DNA of 64,000 bases from Maridesulfovibrio ferrireducens (GCF_900101105.1 NZ_FNGA01000001.1:248001-312000); one strand, 5' to 3'. Positions 27,429 to 36,173 are shown, numbered from the stretch's first letter. The notes: generated by a model not told the origin, from the sequence alone. Made by a program: numbers and translations.

Positions 27429-27452
27429 TCACGTTTTTTATAATTAACGTGA
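27429..27452. promoter_or_regulatory. Candidate TunR-binding inverted repeat
   Basis: TCACGTT (27429-27435) and AACGTGA (27446-27452) are perfect 7-bp arms around a 10-nt AT-rich spacer, similar in form to a Xer core site. It lies in the 134-bp gap between tunR (GTG 27409) and modA, centred about 85 bp before the likely modA start. Confidence 0.6.
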
Positions 27453-27490
27453 CTGCATTGTTTCTTGCTGTTGATCTGAATAAGTATGAG

Positions 27491-27519
27491 ATCGATCAAT
27501 AATAGTAATCTAATATAAT
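27491..27519 (+). promoter_or_regulatory. modA promoter with good -10 and poor -35
   Basis: TATAAT at 27514-27519 is a perfect -10. The hexamer 17 nt upstream (ATCGAT) is a poor -35, as expected when an activator such as TunR is required. A TGGAG ribosome-binding site follows at 27531. Confidence 0.55.
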
Positions 27520-27543
27520 CACAATAAAATTGGAGATTTTACA

Positions 27544-28278
27544 ATGAAACGCATTCTTACTCTGGTTCTCACAGTACTTCTGGCTCTGCCTGTCGCAGCG
27601 AATGCAGCAGACTTGCTGATCGCGCAAGCGGCCAACTTTACCCCTGCAATGCAGGAAATTATCCCCGCCTTTAAAAAGGCTACGGGCCTTGAAGTTCAGG
27701 CAACTTATACATCAACAGGAAAACTTTATGCGCAGATTACTAACGGCGCACCTTTTGATGTTTTCCTTGCAGCAGATGAAAAACGCCCGAAAAAACTTTA
27801 TGCTGCCGGCCTCGCTGAAAAACCATTTGTCTACGCAAAAGGTAAAGTCGTTTTCTGGTCACTTAAAAAAGAAATAGGTTCAACACCTTGGCAGAAAGCA
27901 GTTATAAATCCCGATCTGCATAAGATTGCCATCGCGAACATTGAAACAGCTCCTTATGGGACCGCGGCAATGAAAGCTCTCCAGAAAGTAAAGCTCTGGA
28001 AAAAAGTAAAACCTGAACTCGTATACGCACAGTCAATTGCTCAAGCCTTTCAGTATGCGGCAACAGGCGCAGCGGATGCCGGATTTTGCGCCTACTCATC
28101 AGTGTTCACAACAGAAGGACGCAAAGGAACCTTTACTGTTGTAAACGAAGCTCCTCCAGTAATTCAAGCGGCCTGTATTCTCGACTCTTCCGAGCATAAA
28201 GACGTCGCTCAGAAATTCGTTAAATTCCTTGCAAGTCCCGAAGTTAAAACTATCAAAAACAAATACGGATACGAATAG
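27544..28278 (+). CDS. modA: Molybdate/tungstate ABC transporter substrate-binding protein
   Basis: The 244-residue periplasmic protein has a signal peptide (hydrophobic 5-20, ANA-AD) and typical ModA segments: AANFTPAMQEIIPAFKKATG, STGKLYAQITNGAPFDVFLA, ANIETAPYGTAAMKAL. Ser and Thr residues in the STGK-type loop contact the oxyanion in this family. It is the first gene of an uptake operon divergent from tunR, with modB one base after its stop. Confidence 0.92.
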   Translation: MKRILTLVLTVLLALPVAANAADLLIAQAANFTPAMQEIIPAFKKATGLEVQATYTSTGKLYAQITNGAPFDVFLAADEKRPKKLYAAGLAEKPFVYAKGKVVFWSLKKEIGSTPWQKAVINPDLHKIAIANIETAPYGTAAMKALQKVKLWKKVKPELVYAQSIAQAFQYAATGAADAGFCAYSSVFTTEGRKGTFTVVNEAPPVIQAACILDSSEHKDVAQKFVKFLASPEVKTIKNKYGYE

Positions 28279-28279
28279 C

Positions 28280-28933
28280 ATGGATTTTTCTCCGCTCGTT
28301 CTGTCTGTCAAACTGGCTCTGGCAACAACTCTGTTAATTCCGATTGTTGCAGCGCCAACGGCATACATACTGGCGTTCTGCCGATTTCGTGGAAAAAGTT
28401 TGATTGATGCGATTGTGTCTCTCCCCATGGTTCTTCCTCCAACGGTCCTTGGCTTCGGGCTCCTCATTTTGATGGGCCCGCATGGACCGCTGGGGAAACT
28501 TTGGAAAGATGCCACGGACGAACGTATGGTTTTCAGTTTTTCAGGAATTTTACTCGCTTCACTGATTTATAATCTGCCCTTTGCGGTTCAGCCCATGCGC
28601 GCTGCCTTTGAGAAGCTGGATATCAGATTGCTGGAAAACTCGGCAGTGCTGGGCCTTTCATCCACAGCGACATTCTTCCGGGTAGTCCTGCCGAACAGTT
28701 TACCCGGGCTTGCGGCGGCAGCAATGCTTGTCTTCGCACACAGTCTTGGAGAATTCGGGGTAATTCTCATGGTCGGCGGAAGCATTCCTGGCACTACAAA
28801 AGTGGCATCCATTGCAATTTATGAGGCGGTGGAGGCCATGCGATATCAGGACGCATTATTCATGTCGCTGGCAATAATTCCAGTTAGTTTTCTGGCTCTG
28901 CTTGCCATTAACCGCATCAACGGAAGGCGCTGA
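28280..28933 (+). CDS. modB: Molybdate/tungstate ABC transporter permease
   Basis: The 217-residue inner-membrane protein has about five helices and the ModB loop SLGEFGVILMVGGSIPGTT, which couples to the ATPase. PMVLPPTVLGFGLL is also typical. The start ATG 28280 is one base after the modA stop, indicating translational coupling; the frame is open upstream inside modA, but that part is a shadow. Its stop overlaps the modC start (TGATG). Confidence 0.9.
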   Translation: MDFSPLVLSVKLALATTLLIPIVAAPTAYILAFCRFRGKSLIDAIVSLPMVLPPTVLGFGLLILMGPHGPLGKLWKDATDERMVFSFSGILLASLIYNLPFAVQPMRAAFEKLDIRLLENSAVLGLSSTATFFRVVLPNSLPGLAAAAMLVFAHSLGEFGVILMVGGSIPGTTKVASIAIYEAVEAMRYQDALFMSLAIIPVSFLALLAINRINGRR

Positions 28934-29637
28934 TGACTCTCCATTTAGATATTCGCAAAAAACTTGCAAACTTTACTCTGGACGTCTCACTTTCCTGTCC
29001 GGAAGGAACTCTTACCGCCATTGTCGGCCCGTCCGGAGCAGGCAAAAGCACTTTGATCAGAATCATTTCAGGCTTAGAACTTCCTGATGAAGGAACCGTT
29101 TCACTCGGAGGAACTTGCTGGAACGATACTTCAAAAAAATTCCACGCCACACCTCAAAAGAGAGGTTTAGGACTGGTTTTTCAGGAATACACCCTGTTCC
29201 CTCATCTGACGGTTCGTAAAAATGTAGCCTTTGCGGCAGTGGACAAAAACTGTGTTCAGGATCTGCTGAATAAATTCGGTATTGCCCACATTGCCGATCG
29301 CAAACCATCCGGTATTTCCGGTGGGGAAAGGCAACGAGCGGCCTTTTGTCAGGCTCTGGCGCGTGAACCGGTTTTACTGCTGCTTGATGAGCCTTTCTCG
29401 GCTCTTGATATTGCAACCCGCGAATCTTTGCGGCGTGAACTCAGGGAGCTGAAAAAAGATCTGAATATCCCCATGATTCACGTCACTCATGATCTGGAAG
29501 AGGCGTATTACCTCGCAGACAAGATATTTGTAATGGAAAACGGAGTTGCCTCCCCTCAATGGCTGGAACGGCAGAATACCCGCCGAAATATGAACTTTAT
29601 CGTCCCTAATCAATATGAACTCGTGGAGAACATGTAA
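28933..29637 (+). CDS. modC: Molybdate/tungstate ABC transporter ATP-binding protein, short form
   Basis: The 234-residue ATPase has Walker A GPSGAGKST, Q-loop VFQEYTLFPH, signature SGGERQR, Walker B LLLLDEPFSALD and switch His in HVTHD. It lacks the C-terminal TOBE domain found in the usual longer ModC, so feedback by bound oxyanion must come from elsewhere, most likely TunR. It overlaps modB by 1 nt and the next gene by 1 nt (TAATG). Confidence 0.9.
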   Translation: MTLHLDIRKKLANFTLDVSLSCPEGTLTAIVGPSGAGKSTLIRIISGLELPDEGTVSLGGTCWNDTSKKFHATPQKRGLGLVFQEYTLFPHLTVRKNVAFAAVDKNCVQDLLNKFGIAHIADRKPSGISGGERQRAAFCQALAREPVLLLLDEPFSALDIATRESLRRELRELKKDLNIPMIHVTHDLEEAYYLADKIFVMENGVASPQWLERQNTRRNMNFIVPNQYELVENM

Positions 29638-30359
29638 TGCGTATCAATAAATTATTTCTGATCCTTTTATTAATTCTATGCGTTCCTGCGGCAGCACAGG
29701 CAAAAATAGTGATAGCATCCGGAGCGGGCTACCGTTCGCTCGTTGACGACCTTACCGCCTCCTATATAAAAGACACCGGCGATCAAGTGGAACGCATCTA
29801 CGGGAACATGTCCCGCGTTACAGCTCAGGCCCGTATCAGCGGTGCTGTTGATATGGTTATAGGAGATTTAGATTTTCTGGAAAAAGCACAACTGGATTTC
29901 AAAACCACAGAGAAAATTGGAAACGGCAAACTTGTCGTAATATTCCCTAAAGGTTCAGCTTTTCATGGTGAAGCAGATCTGCTTGGTTCTAAAGTCACCC
30001 GCATAGCTCTTCCTGACACAAAAAGGGCCATATACGGAAAAGCAGCTCTACAATATATGCGCAACAAAGGAATCTATGACAAAATTGAACCCAAACTTCT
30101 TATCGTTGCAACTGTTCCTCAGGCCGCATCATACGTTATTGCCGGAGAAGTTGATTACGCCCTGATAAACATTACCCATGCTCGCAAAATTGCTAAATCA
30201 ATAGGTGGATTCACTCTCCTTGATGAAGGAGCATACTCTCCTATCAGCATTGTCATCAGCCAGTTGAAAAGTTCAACAAATCAAAAAGAATGTGACTCCT
30301 TCTTGAAATTTCTAAAGACTGATAAAGCACAGAAAATTACTGTAAGCCATGGCATGTAG
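29637..30359 (+). CDS. Second ModA-like periplasmic oxyanion-binding protein
   Basis: The 240-residue protein starts with a signal peptide (LFLILLLILCVPAAAQA) and belongs to the ModA/WtpA-like extracellular binding group (ASGAGYRSLVDDLTASYIKD, YGNMSRVTAQARISGAVDMV, ALPDTKRAIYGKAALQYM). It is distinct from the modA at 27544. The gene starts on the modC stop. It may bind tungstate or another oxyanion, or serve the second permease that follows; the specificity is inferred from context only. Confidence 0.78.
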   Translation: MRINKLFLILLLILCVPAAAQAKIVIASGAGYRSLVDDLTASYIKDTGDQVERIYGNMSRVTAQARISGAVDMVIGDLDFLEKAQLDFKTTEKIGNGKLVVIFPKGSAFHGEADLLGSKVTRIALPDTKRAIYGKAALQYMRNKGIYDKIEPKLLIVATVPQAASYVIAGEVDYALINITHARKIAKSIGGFTLLDEGAYSPISIVISQLKSSTNQKECDSFLKFLKTDKAQKITVSHGM

Positions 30360-30367
30360 GTTATTTA

Positions 30368-31039
30368 ATGGATTTCACGGCAATCATTTCTGACAGCGCA
30401 ACTTTAAACCCGCTCATTCTTTCGGGCAAAGTTCTAGCTACCTCAGGGGTCCTTCAATTATTGCTGGGAATTCCACTGGCGTGCTGGCTTGCCCGTTCGC
30501 GCAGTACTCTCAGCAGCATAATGGATACAGTCGTTACGCTGCCCCTTGTCTTTCCTCCAGTAGCGATGGGATTCGGACTTCTTCTTTTACTTGGCAGAGA
30601 AGGCCCGATGGGCGCTCTATTTGGTGAAAGCATCATTTTCAGTTTTCCCGGTCTGGTCGTTGCGGCTTTCATTGCCGGACTTCCGCTAGCGGTTAAACCC
30701 ATTCAAGCGGCACTTAAATCTCCTGAAGCCGCAAGGCTTGGCGAGGTTGCGGCCGTATTGGGAAAATCTGAAACAACGATCTTTTTATGCGTGCTTTTAC
30801 CTTATGCAAAGCGCAGTATTGCAGCAGGAATGTTGCTGGCTTTAGGAAGATCTCTCGGTGAAGTCGGTATGACTTTAATGCTTGGCGGAAATATTATAGG
30901 CAGAACAAATACTCTTTCGCTCGAAATATACAACGCAGTTTTTAACGGAGAATTTGAAAGAGCCATAATGCTTTCACTGATGATAGGAACTGCATCAATT
31001 GCAATGTTTATCGTGCTGAAAAAAGTATCCGATACATAA
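30368..31039 (+). CDS. Second ModB-like ABC permease
   Basis: The 223-residue permease shows the same helix pattern as ModB and the ATPase-coupling loop ALGRSLGEVGMTLMLGGNIIG. PLVFPPVAMGFGLLLLLG parallels the modB segment PMVLPPTVLGFGLL. It is 8 nt after the second binding protein. No second ATPase follows, so it must share the modC product or form a mixed permease with ModB. Confidence 0.82.
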   Translation: MDFTAIISDSATLNPLILSGKVLATSGVLQLLLGIPLACWLARSRSTLSSIMDTVVTLPLVFPPVAMGFGLLLLLGREGPMGALFGESIIFSFPGLVVAAFIAGLPLAVKPIQAALKSPEAARLGEVAAVLGKSETTIFLCVLLPYAKRSIAAGMLLALGRSLGEVGMTLMLGGNIIGRTNTLSLEIYNAVFNGEFERAIMLSLMIGTASIAMFIVLKKVSDT

Positions 31040-31069
31040 ACTTAAACACAAAAAAAGACAGGTAAGAAA

Positions 31070-31801
31070 ATGAGTAAATCTATTCTGAAAACGGTACAGG
31101 AAAAGGCTCGCAAGATATGGGAAAAAGAAGGAATTCTGGATGAAAACATCACCATAACAGCCAGAACCCTCAGCACAGAAGAAGCTATCGGTAATCCAGA
31201 AGGTGACGACTTTCCTTTGCTGCGCGGAAAAGAAAAACTGATGGAAGCTGAATTTCGAGGCTCAAAAGGTCAGGCATTTACCGATCGTTTCGGCGATTTC
31301 AATTCTTCACTTCGCGAAGTTTCCGAAATGAAGCTCGAAAACAATTTCCGCCGTGCAATTTTCGTAGCCGCCCTTAATGCCGTCCAATCCAATCTGGGGC
31401 TGACAGACCGCGCCATCCACTGCAAAGACGAAGGCCCGGCGCTTTGCGCTCCCAAATTTGCTGATCATGTTATGGATAAATATGGTAAAATACGTATCAC
31501 ACAAATAGGATTCCAACCTGCCATGATTAAATCCTTTGCCGACAAATTCGAGCTGAGAGTGATTGATCTAGATCCGGACAACATAGGCAGTAAAAAATGC
31601 GGAATAACAATTGAAGGGCCGGATGACACAGCTGCGGCTATCGAATCTGCAGAACTGCTGATAGTGACAGGCTCGACAATAGTAAACGAAACTCTCACTG
31701 ACTTTTTAGTGGAAAACAAACCGACAATTTTCTTTGGAACCACTGTAGCCGCTGCGGCCGACCTTATGGGTTGGACTCGTTTTTGCGCAGAAAGTAAATA
31801 A
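31070..31801 (+). CDS. DUF364-type putative heavy-metal chelation protein
   Basis: The 243-residue cytoplasmic protein fits the DUF364/DUF4213 family (AIFVAALNAVQSNLGL; ITQIGFQPAMIKSFADKF; DLDPDN; ELLIVTGSTIVNETL; TIFFGTTVAAAADLMGWTRF). These proteins have an enolase-like N-terminal region and are suspected to bind metals or metal-cofactor intermediates. It ends the mod operon, 30 nt after the second permease and behind an AGGTAAG site. A role in handling incoming molybdate or tungstate is a guess from position. Confidence 0.75.
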   Translation: MSKSILKTVQEKARKIWEKEGILDENITITARTLSTEEAIGNPEGDDFPLLRGKEKLMEAEFRGSKGQAFTDRFGDFNSSLREVSEMKLENNFRRAIFVAALNAVQSNLGLTDRAIHCKDEGPALCAPKFADHVMDKYGKIRITQIGFQPAMIKSFADKFELRVIDLDPDNIGSKKCGITIEGPDDTAAAIESAELLIVTGSTIVNETLTDFLVENKPTIFFGTTVAAAADLMGWTRFCAESK

Positions 31802-31819
31802 AAGAACCCCATGGCGACT

Positions 31820-31859
31820 TGTGACACACACACCTACTATTGTGAGACAAAACGATACA
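31820..31859 (+). promoter_or_regulatory. Upstream activating element A (shared with 49113)
   Basis: TGTGACACA at 31820-31828, 19 nt, then CAAAACGATACA at 31848-31859. The same composite with identical spacing recurs at 49113-49152. The distance from the element start to the GG of the downstream -24 box is 196 bp here and 198 bp there. It is a likely binding site of the NtrC-type regulator at 47754. Confidence 0.78.
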
Positions 31860-32014
31860 CACCTCCTTAACATCAGTATTTATGTGTGCTTTCACATATT
31901 AACTTCGTTATAATAACAAACATTACCGACTTACAACTTAATTTCTATTCATGAAACGATCCACATAGCCACTTCCTCCCCCAGATAACACACCGAAATA
32001 TAACCAATATTTTT

Positions 32015-32030
32015 TGGACTCCTTTTTGCT
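32015..32030 (+). promoter_or_regulatory. Sigma-54 (-24/-12) promoter of the moeA-aor operon
   Basis: TGGACTCCTTTTTGCT has the GG and GC dinucleotides at 10-nt spacing and a perfect TTGCT at -12; the -24 box is imperfect after TGG. The matched upstream element and the strong parallel at 49310 support it. Transcription would begin near 32041. Confidence 0.62.
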
Positions 32031-32287
32031 TAGAGAATCTCTTAATGAGCACATAAAAAAGTGCCAAGGTGAACTGTTACTAGATTTACGGATATAAAAG
32101 ATAGAGCACTGAACTGCATTTCTTTTATATCTGCTAGAACTAACAGCTTGACTTATTATGTCCATATAGACATATAAATTCTAGTTATAACAACACAATT
32201 CACCGGAAAGATCACTATTTTGAGATTCTGTGCTCATACAAACGGTGCATATAATAAGTATAAAATAAGACTCTGGAGCCACTACTC

Positions 32288-33307
32288 ATGATGAAAACAG
32301 TGCCTGTTGAAGATTCCATAGGAAACGTACTTTGCCATGATATGACCCGCATTGTTCCGGGCGAATTCAAAGGGCCCGCTTTCAAAAAAGGGCACATAAT
32401 CCGGCAGGAAGACATTCCCGTACTGCTCGAAATAGGCAAAGAACATGTCTATATTCTTACACTTGAAGACGGTCAGCTGCATGAAAATGATGCAGCAAGA
32501 CGCATTGCAAAAGCTGCCGCAGGACCGGGCATCACTCTTTCCGGTATAAGCGAAGGCCGCATTAATATGAAAGCTTCCCCGGGATTACTTTCTATTAACG
32601 TTGAAGCTCTTGAACGTATCAACTCTATTGAAGAAGTCGTAATTGCAACCATGCATAACGGGCTTCAAGTTTCCACACCGCGCGACGTTGCCGGGACACG
32701 CGTTGTGCCGCTGATTATTGATGAAAGTAAAATTATCGAAGTTGAAAAAATCTGTAGAGAATGCGGCCCTATTGTCAGCGTTAAACCTTTCAGACACCTC
32801 AAAGTCGGCATTATCACCACCGGCAGCGAAGTATACAGCGGACGCATAAAAGACAAATTCGGCCCTGTTATACGCAAAAAATTTGATGCTCTTAATTCTG
32901 AAATACTTTCTCAGACTTTTGTCAGTGACGATCCGGAAATGACCCGTGAAGCCATCTTGAAATCCATTGATGACGGCGCACAAATGGTCGTGTTGACTGG
33001 CGGAATGAGCGTCGACCCCGACGATCAGACTCCTTCATCCATCCGCTCAACCGGAGCTGAAATAATAACATACGGTTCCCCAACTTTTCCCGGTGTCATG
33101 TTCATGCTGGCATACCTGAACGGTGTCCCGATTGTCGGGCTGCCCGGTTGCGTTATGTACTACCGGGCCAGCATTTTCGATCTTGTCGTGCCGCGTATTG
33201 TCGCTGGCGAACGTCCTACACGAAAGGAAATTGCAGCTCTCGGGCACGGTGGATTCTGCGCCGGATGTGACACTTGCCACTACCCGCTCTGCTCCTTTGG
33301 TAAATAG
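32288..33307 (+). CDS. MoeA-like molybdopterin-binding protein with C-terminal Cys cluster
   Basis: The 339-residue protein parallels the MoeA-like part of the fusion at 23885 (VGIITTGSEVYSG; VVLTGGMSVDPDDQ; PGVMFMLAYLNGVPIVGLPG) and ends with the same CxxCxxCx4C pattern (CAGCDTCHYPLCSFGK). It has no FmdE domain. It opens the operon just before the aldehyde oxidoreductase and probably supplies its molybdopterin cofactor. Start ATG 32288 follows TGGAG; ATG 32291 is next in frame. Confidence 0.85.
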   Translation: MMKTVPVEDSIGNVLCHDMTRIVPGEFKGPAFKKGHIIRQEDIPVLLEIGKEHVYILTLEDGQLHENDAARRIAKAAAGPGITLSGISEGRINMKASPGLLSINVEALERINSIEEVVIATMHNGLQVSTPRDVAGTRVVPLIIDESKIIEVEKICRECGPIVSVKPFRHLKVGIITTGSEVYSGRIKDKFGPVIRKKFDALNSEILSQTFVSDDPEMTREAILKSIDDGAQMVVLTGGMSVDPDDQTPSSIRSTGAEIITYGSPTFPGVMFMLAYLNGVPIVGLPGCVMYYRASIFDLVVPRIVAGERPTRKEIAALGHGGFCAGCDTCHYPLCSFGK

Positions 33308-33375
33308 CAAATTGACGTCTGTTTCAGGCGCCTAATTATATTAAAACAGCAATAATTTTAAGGAGGCTACTTCGT

Positions 33376-36099
33376 ATGATCAAAAGAACTCTCAAAGTTA
33401 ACGGCGTAGAACGTGTAGTTATCGTAGAAAAAGATACTGCGCTTGCTACTGTTTTGCGCGAAAGCTTAGGTCTTACCAGTGTTAAAATCGGTTGCGGAAC
33501 CGGACAATGCGGTAGTTGCTCTGTCATCGTAGGCGGAAAACTGAAACGCTCATGTTCCCTGAAAATGACCCGGATTGAGGATTACACCGAAGTAATAACT
33601 CTCGAAGGTATCGGTACTCCACAGCATCTACATCCGATCCAGATTGCATGGATGGCACACGGTGGCGCTCAGTGCGGATTTTGTACACCGGGCTTTATCG
33701 TCTCAACTTATGCATTGATTCTGTCAAACCCTTCTCCAAGCCGTGAAGATATTCGTGACTGGTTCCAGAAACATCGCAACGCATGCCGTTGTACAGGTTA
33801 CAAACAGCTTGTTGATGCAACCATGGACGCAGCAGCAGTTATGCGCGGCGACATGAAAGTTGACGAATTACTCTTCAAAATGCCTGAAGACGGTCGCATC
33901 TGGGGTTCCAAATATCCACGCCCAACAGCTGTTGCAAAAGTTACCGGAACACTTGATTACGGCGCAGACCTCGGCCTTAAAATGCCTGAAGGCACTCTCA
34001 AATGTGCTTTGGTACAAGCAGAAGTTTCTCATGCAAATATAATTTCCATCGACACCAGCGAAGCTGAAAAGATGGAAGGCGTAGTAAAGGTTGTTACTCA
34101 TAAAGATGTTAAGGGTAAAAACCTCATTACCGGCCTGATCACTTTCCCCACCAACAAAGGTGACGGATGGGACAGACCTATTCTCGCTGAAAAGAAAATC
34201 TTCCAGTTCGGTGATGCAATTGCCATTGTTTGTGCAGATACCGAAAAGCACGCAAAAGCTGCTGCTGAAAAAGTTGTCGTAAAACTGGAACAGTTGCCTG
34301 AATACATGAGCGCTCCTGCTGCTATGGCTGATGATGCTATCGAAATTCATCCCGGCACTCCTAATATTTACTTTGAGCAGAAAGTTGCCAAAGGTGAAGA
34401 ATCTGCACCTATTTTTGATAAAGCAGATGCTGTTATTGAAGATAGTTTCTACGTCTCACGTCAGCCGCATATGCCTATCGAACCTGATGTAGGTTTCGCT
34501 TACCTTGATGACGATGGTAAACTTTGCATTCACTCCAAATCAATCGGCCTGCATCTGCATGCTGCCATGATTGCTCCGGGTATGGGCGTCGAAGTTGAAA
34601 ACCTCATCATGGTTCAGAACTTTGCCGGTGGTACCTTCGGTTACAAATTCAGCCCGACCATGGAAGCACTCGTAGGTGTTGCATGTCTTGCTACCGGTAA
34701 ACCTGTCTTCTTGAACTACACATGGTTCCAGCAGCAGACTTACACAGGTAAACGTTCACCATTCTTCACAACCGTACGTCTTGCTGCCGATAAGGGCGGT
34801 AAACTTCTTTCCATGGAAACCGACTGGATATGTGACCACGGTCCTTACTCAGAATTCGGTGATTTACTGACCCTTCGTGGTGCTCAGTTCATCGGAGCAG
34901 GTTACAACATCGACTCCATCCGCGGTGAAGGTCGCACAGTTTGTACCAACCACGCATGGGGTTCTGCTTTCCGTGGATACGGTTCAACAGAAGTTGAGTT
35001 TGCATCCGAAGTTCTGATGGATGAACTGGCTGAAAAATTGAATATGGACCCATTCGATCTTCGCTACAAAAACATCTACCGCGAAGGTTCCACAACTCCG
35101 ACAGGACAGACTCCTGACGTTTTGAGTCTGGAAAAAATATTCGACACAGCCCGTCCTCATTACGATGCAGCCAAAAAACGTGTTGCAGCTAAATCTACTG
35201 ACGCAATCAAGCACGGCGTAGGTATCGCACTCGGAGTTTACGGATCAGGTCTTGATGGACCGGACTCCGCAGAATCTGAAATCGAGCTTAATGAAGACGG
35301 TACTGTAACTATGTATGCCTGCTGGCACGATCATGGTCAGGGTGCTGACATGGGTGTACTCGGAACAGCGCATGAAGCTCTTCGTCCACTGAAGCTTGCT
35401 CCTGAAGAAATCAAACTGGTTATGAACGACACCCGCACCTGCCCTAACGGCGGCCCAGCTGGTGGTAGCCGTTCACAGGTTGTTGTCGGTAACTCCATTA
35501 TCGCCGCATGTAGAGCGTTACTGGACAGCATGCGTAAGGCAGACGGAAGCTTCCGTTCTTACGACGACATGCGCAAAGAAAACAAAGCTCTCCGTTACAG
35601 CGGTGTATGGACTGCTCCTTGTACTGAATGTGATGCAAACGGTCAGGGTAACCCATTCGCATGTTACATGTACGGCTTGTTTATCATGGAAGTAGCTGTT
35701 GAACTCGCAACTGGTAAAACTTCAGTTGAGAAAGCAACTTTCGTGGCTGATATCGGTAAAATCAACAACAAACTCGTTGTTGACGGTCAGATGTACGGCG
35801 GAATTGCTCAGGGTATCGGACTTGCTCTCAGTGAAGATTATGAAGATATCAAAAAGCATTCTACCATGGTCGGCGCAGGTTTCCCTTACATCAAGCAGAT
35901 CCCGGACGATATGGAACTTATCTATATTGAAACACCACGTCCTGAAGGCTCACATGGAGCATCAGGAACTGGCGAACTGCCTCTGACGTGTCCTCATGGT
36001 GCTATCATCAATGCGATCTACAACGCATCTGGCGCACGCATTACTAAACTTCCAGCTCTGCCTGAAAAGATTCTCGCAGCACTGAAAGCTAAAGCTTAA
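33376..36099 (+). CDS. mop: Molybdenum aldehyde oxidoreductase (xanthine oxidase family)
   Basis: The 907-residue enzyme has an N-terminal [2Fe-2S] domain with Cys40, 45, 48 and 60, and a second with Cys100, 103, 137 and 139, the same residue numbers I recall for D. gigas MOP. A molybdenum domain follows, with RGYGSTEVEFASE, GGPAGGSRSQVVVGNS and the base Glu867 in SGTGELPLTC. It lacks an FAD domain, as expected. It oxidises aldehydes to carboxylic acids using molybdopterin cytosine dinucleotide and passes electrons on through its clusters. A strong AAGGAGG site precedes ATG 33376. Two alcohol dehydrogenases in the same regulon could supply its substrate. Confidence 0.95.
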   Translation: MIKRTLKVNGVERVVIVEKDTALATVLRESLGLTSVKIGCGTGQCGSCSVIVGGKLKRSCSLKMTRIEDYTEVITLEGIGTPQHLHPIQIAWMAHGGAQCGFCTPGFIVSTYALILSNPSPSREDIRDWFQKHRNACRCTGYKQLVDATMDAAAVMRGDMKVDELLFKMPEDGRIWGSKYPRPTAVAKVTGTLDYGADLGLKMPEGTLKCALVQAEVSHANIISIDTSEAEKMEGVVKVVTHKDVKGKNLITGLITFPTNKGDGWDRPILAEKKIFQFGDAIAIVCADTEKHAKAAAEKVVVKLEQLPEYMSAPAAMADDAIEIHPGTPNIYFEQKVAKGEESAPIFDKADAVIEDSFYVSRQPHMPIEPDVGFAYLDDDGKLCIHSKSIGLHLHAAMIAPGMGVEVENLIMVQNFAGGTFGYKFSPTMEALVGVACLATGKPVFLNYTWFQQQTYTGKRSPFFTTVRLAADKGGKLLSMETDWICDHGPYSEFGDLLTLRGAQFIGAGYNIDSIRGEGRTVCTNHAWGSAFRGYGSTEVEFASEVLMDELAEKLNMDPFDLRYKNIYREGSTTPTGQTPDVLSLEKIFDTARPHYDAAKKRVAAKSTDAIKHGVGIALGVYGSGLDGPDSAESEIELNEDGTVTMYACWHDHGQGADMGVLGTAHEALRPLKLAPEEIKLVMNDTRTCPNGGPAGGSRSQVVVGNSIIAACRALLDSMRKADGSFRSYDDMRKENKALRYSGVWTAPCTECDANGQGNPFACYMYGLFIMEVAVELATGKTSVEKATFVADIGKINNKLVVDGQMYGGIAQGIGLALSEDYEDIKKHSTMVGAGFPYIKQIPDDMELIYIETPRPEGSHGASGTGELPLTCPHGAIINAIYNASGARITKLPALPEKILAALKAKA

Positions 36100-36108
36100 T
36101 ATATAACA

Positions 36109-36155
36109 GGTCGCGGCCGAACGCTTTAAAAGCGTACGGCCGCGACCATCTTTTT
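36109..36155 (+). terminator. Strong terminator after mop
   Basis: GGTCGCGGCCG (36109-36119) and CGGCCGCGACC (36137-36147) form a perfect stem extended by an inner AACGCTTT/AAAGCGT helix, and T6 follows. It should separate abundant moeA-mop mRNA from lower expression of the downstream genes by partial read-through. Confidence 0.88.
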
Positions 36156-36173
36156 TACAGCTATGGGAGTATT

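Larger units (their letters stand above)
31802..32287. other. 486-bp control region upstream of the moeA-aor operon
   Basis: No gene is present. The region holds the bipartite upstream element at 31820-31859, the -24/-12 promoter at 32015, two small palindromes (GTTATAATAAC at 31907-31917 and GTTATAAC at 32184-32191) and TATGTC/GACATA near 32156-32173. The palindromes could be ModE-like half-site pairs, but that is weak. Confidence 0.55.

Noticed and set aside
32015-32030. Doubt whether this imperfect -24 box is a chance match
   Set aside because: Doubt set aside, with reduced confidence, because the upstream element and distance match the stronger promoter at 49310.
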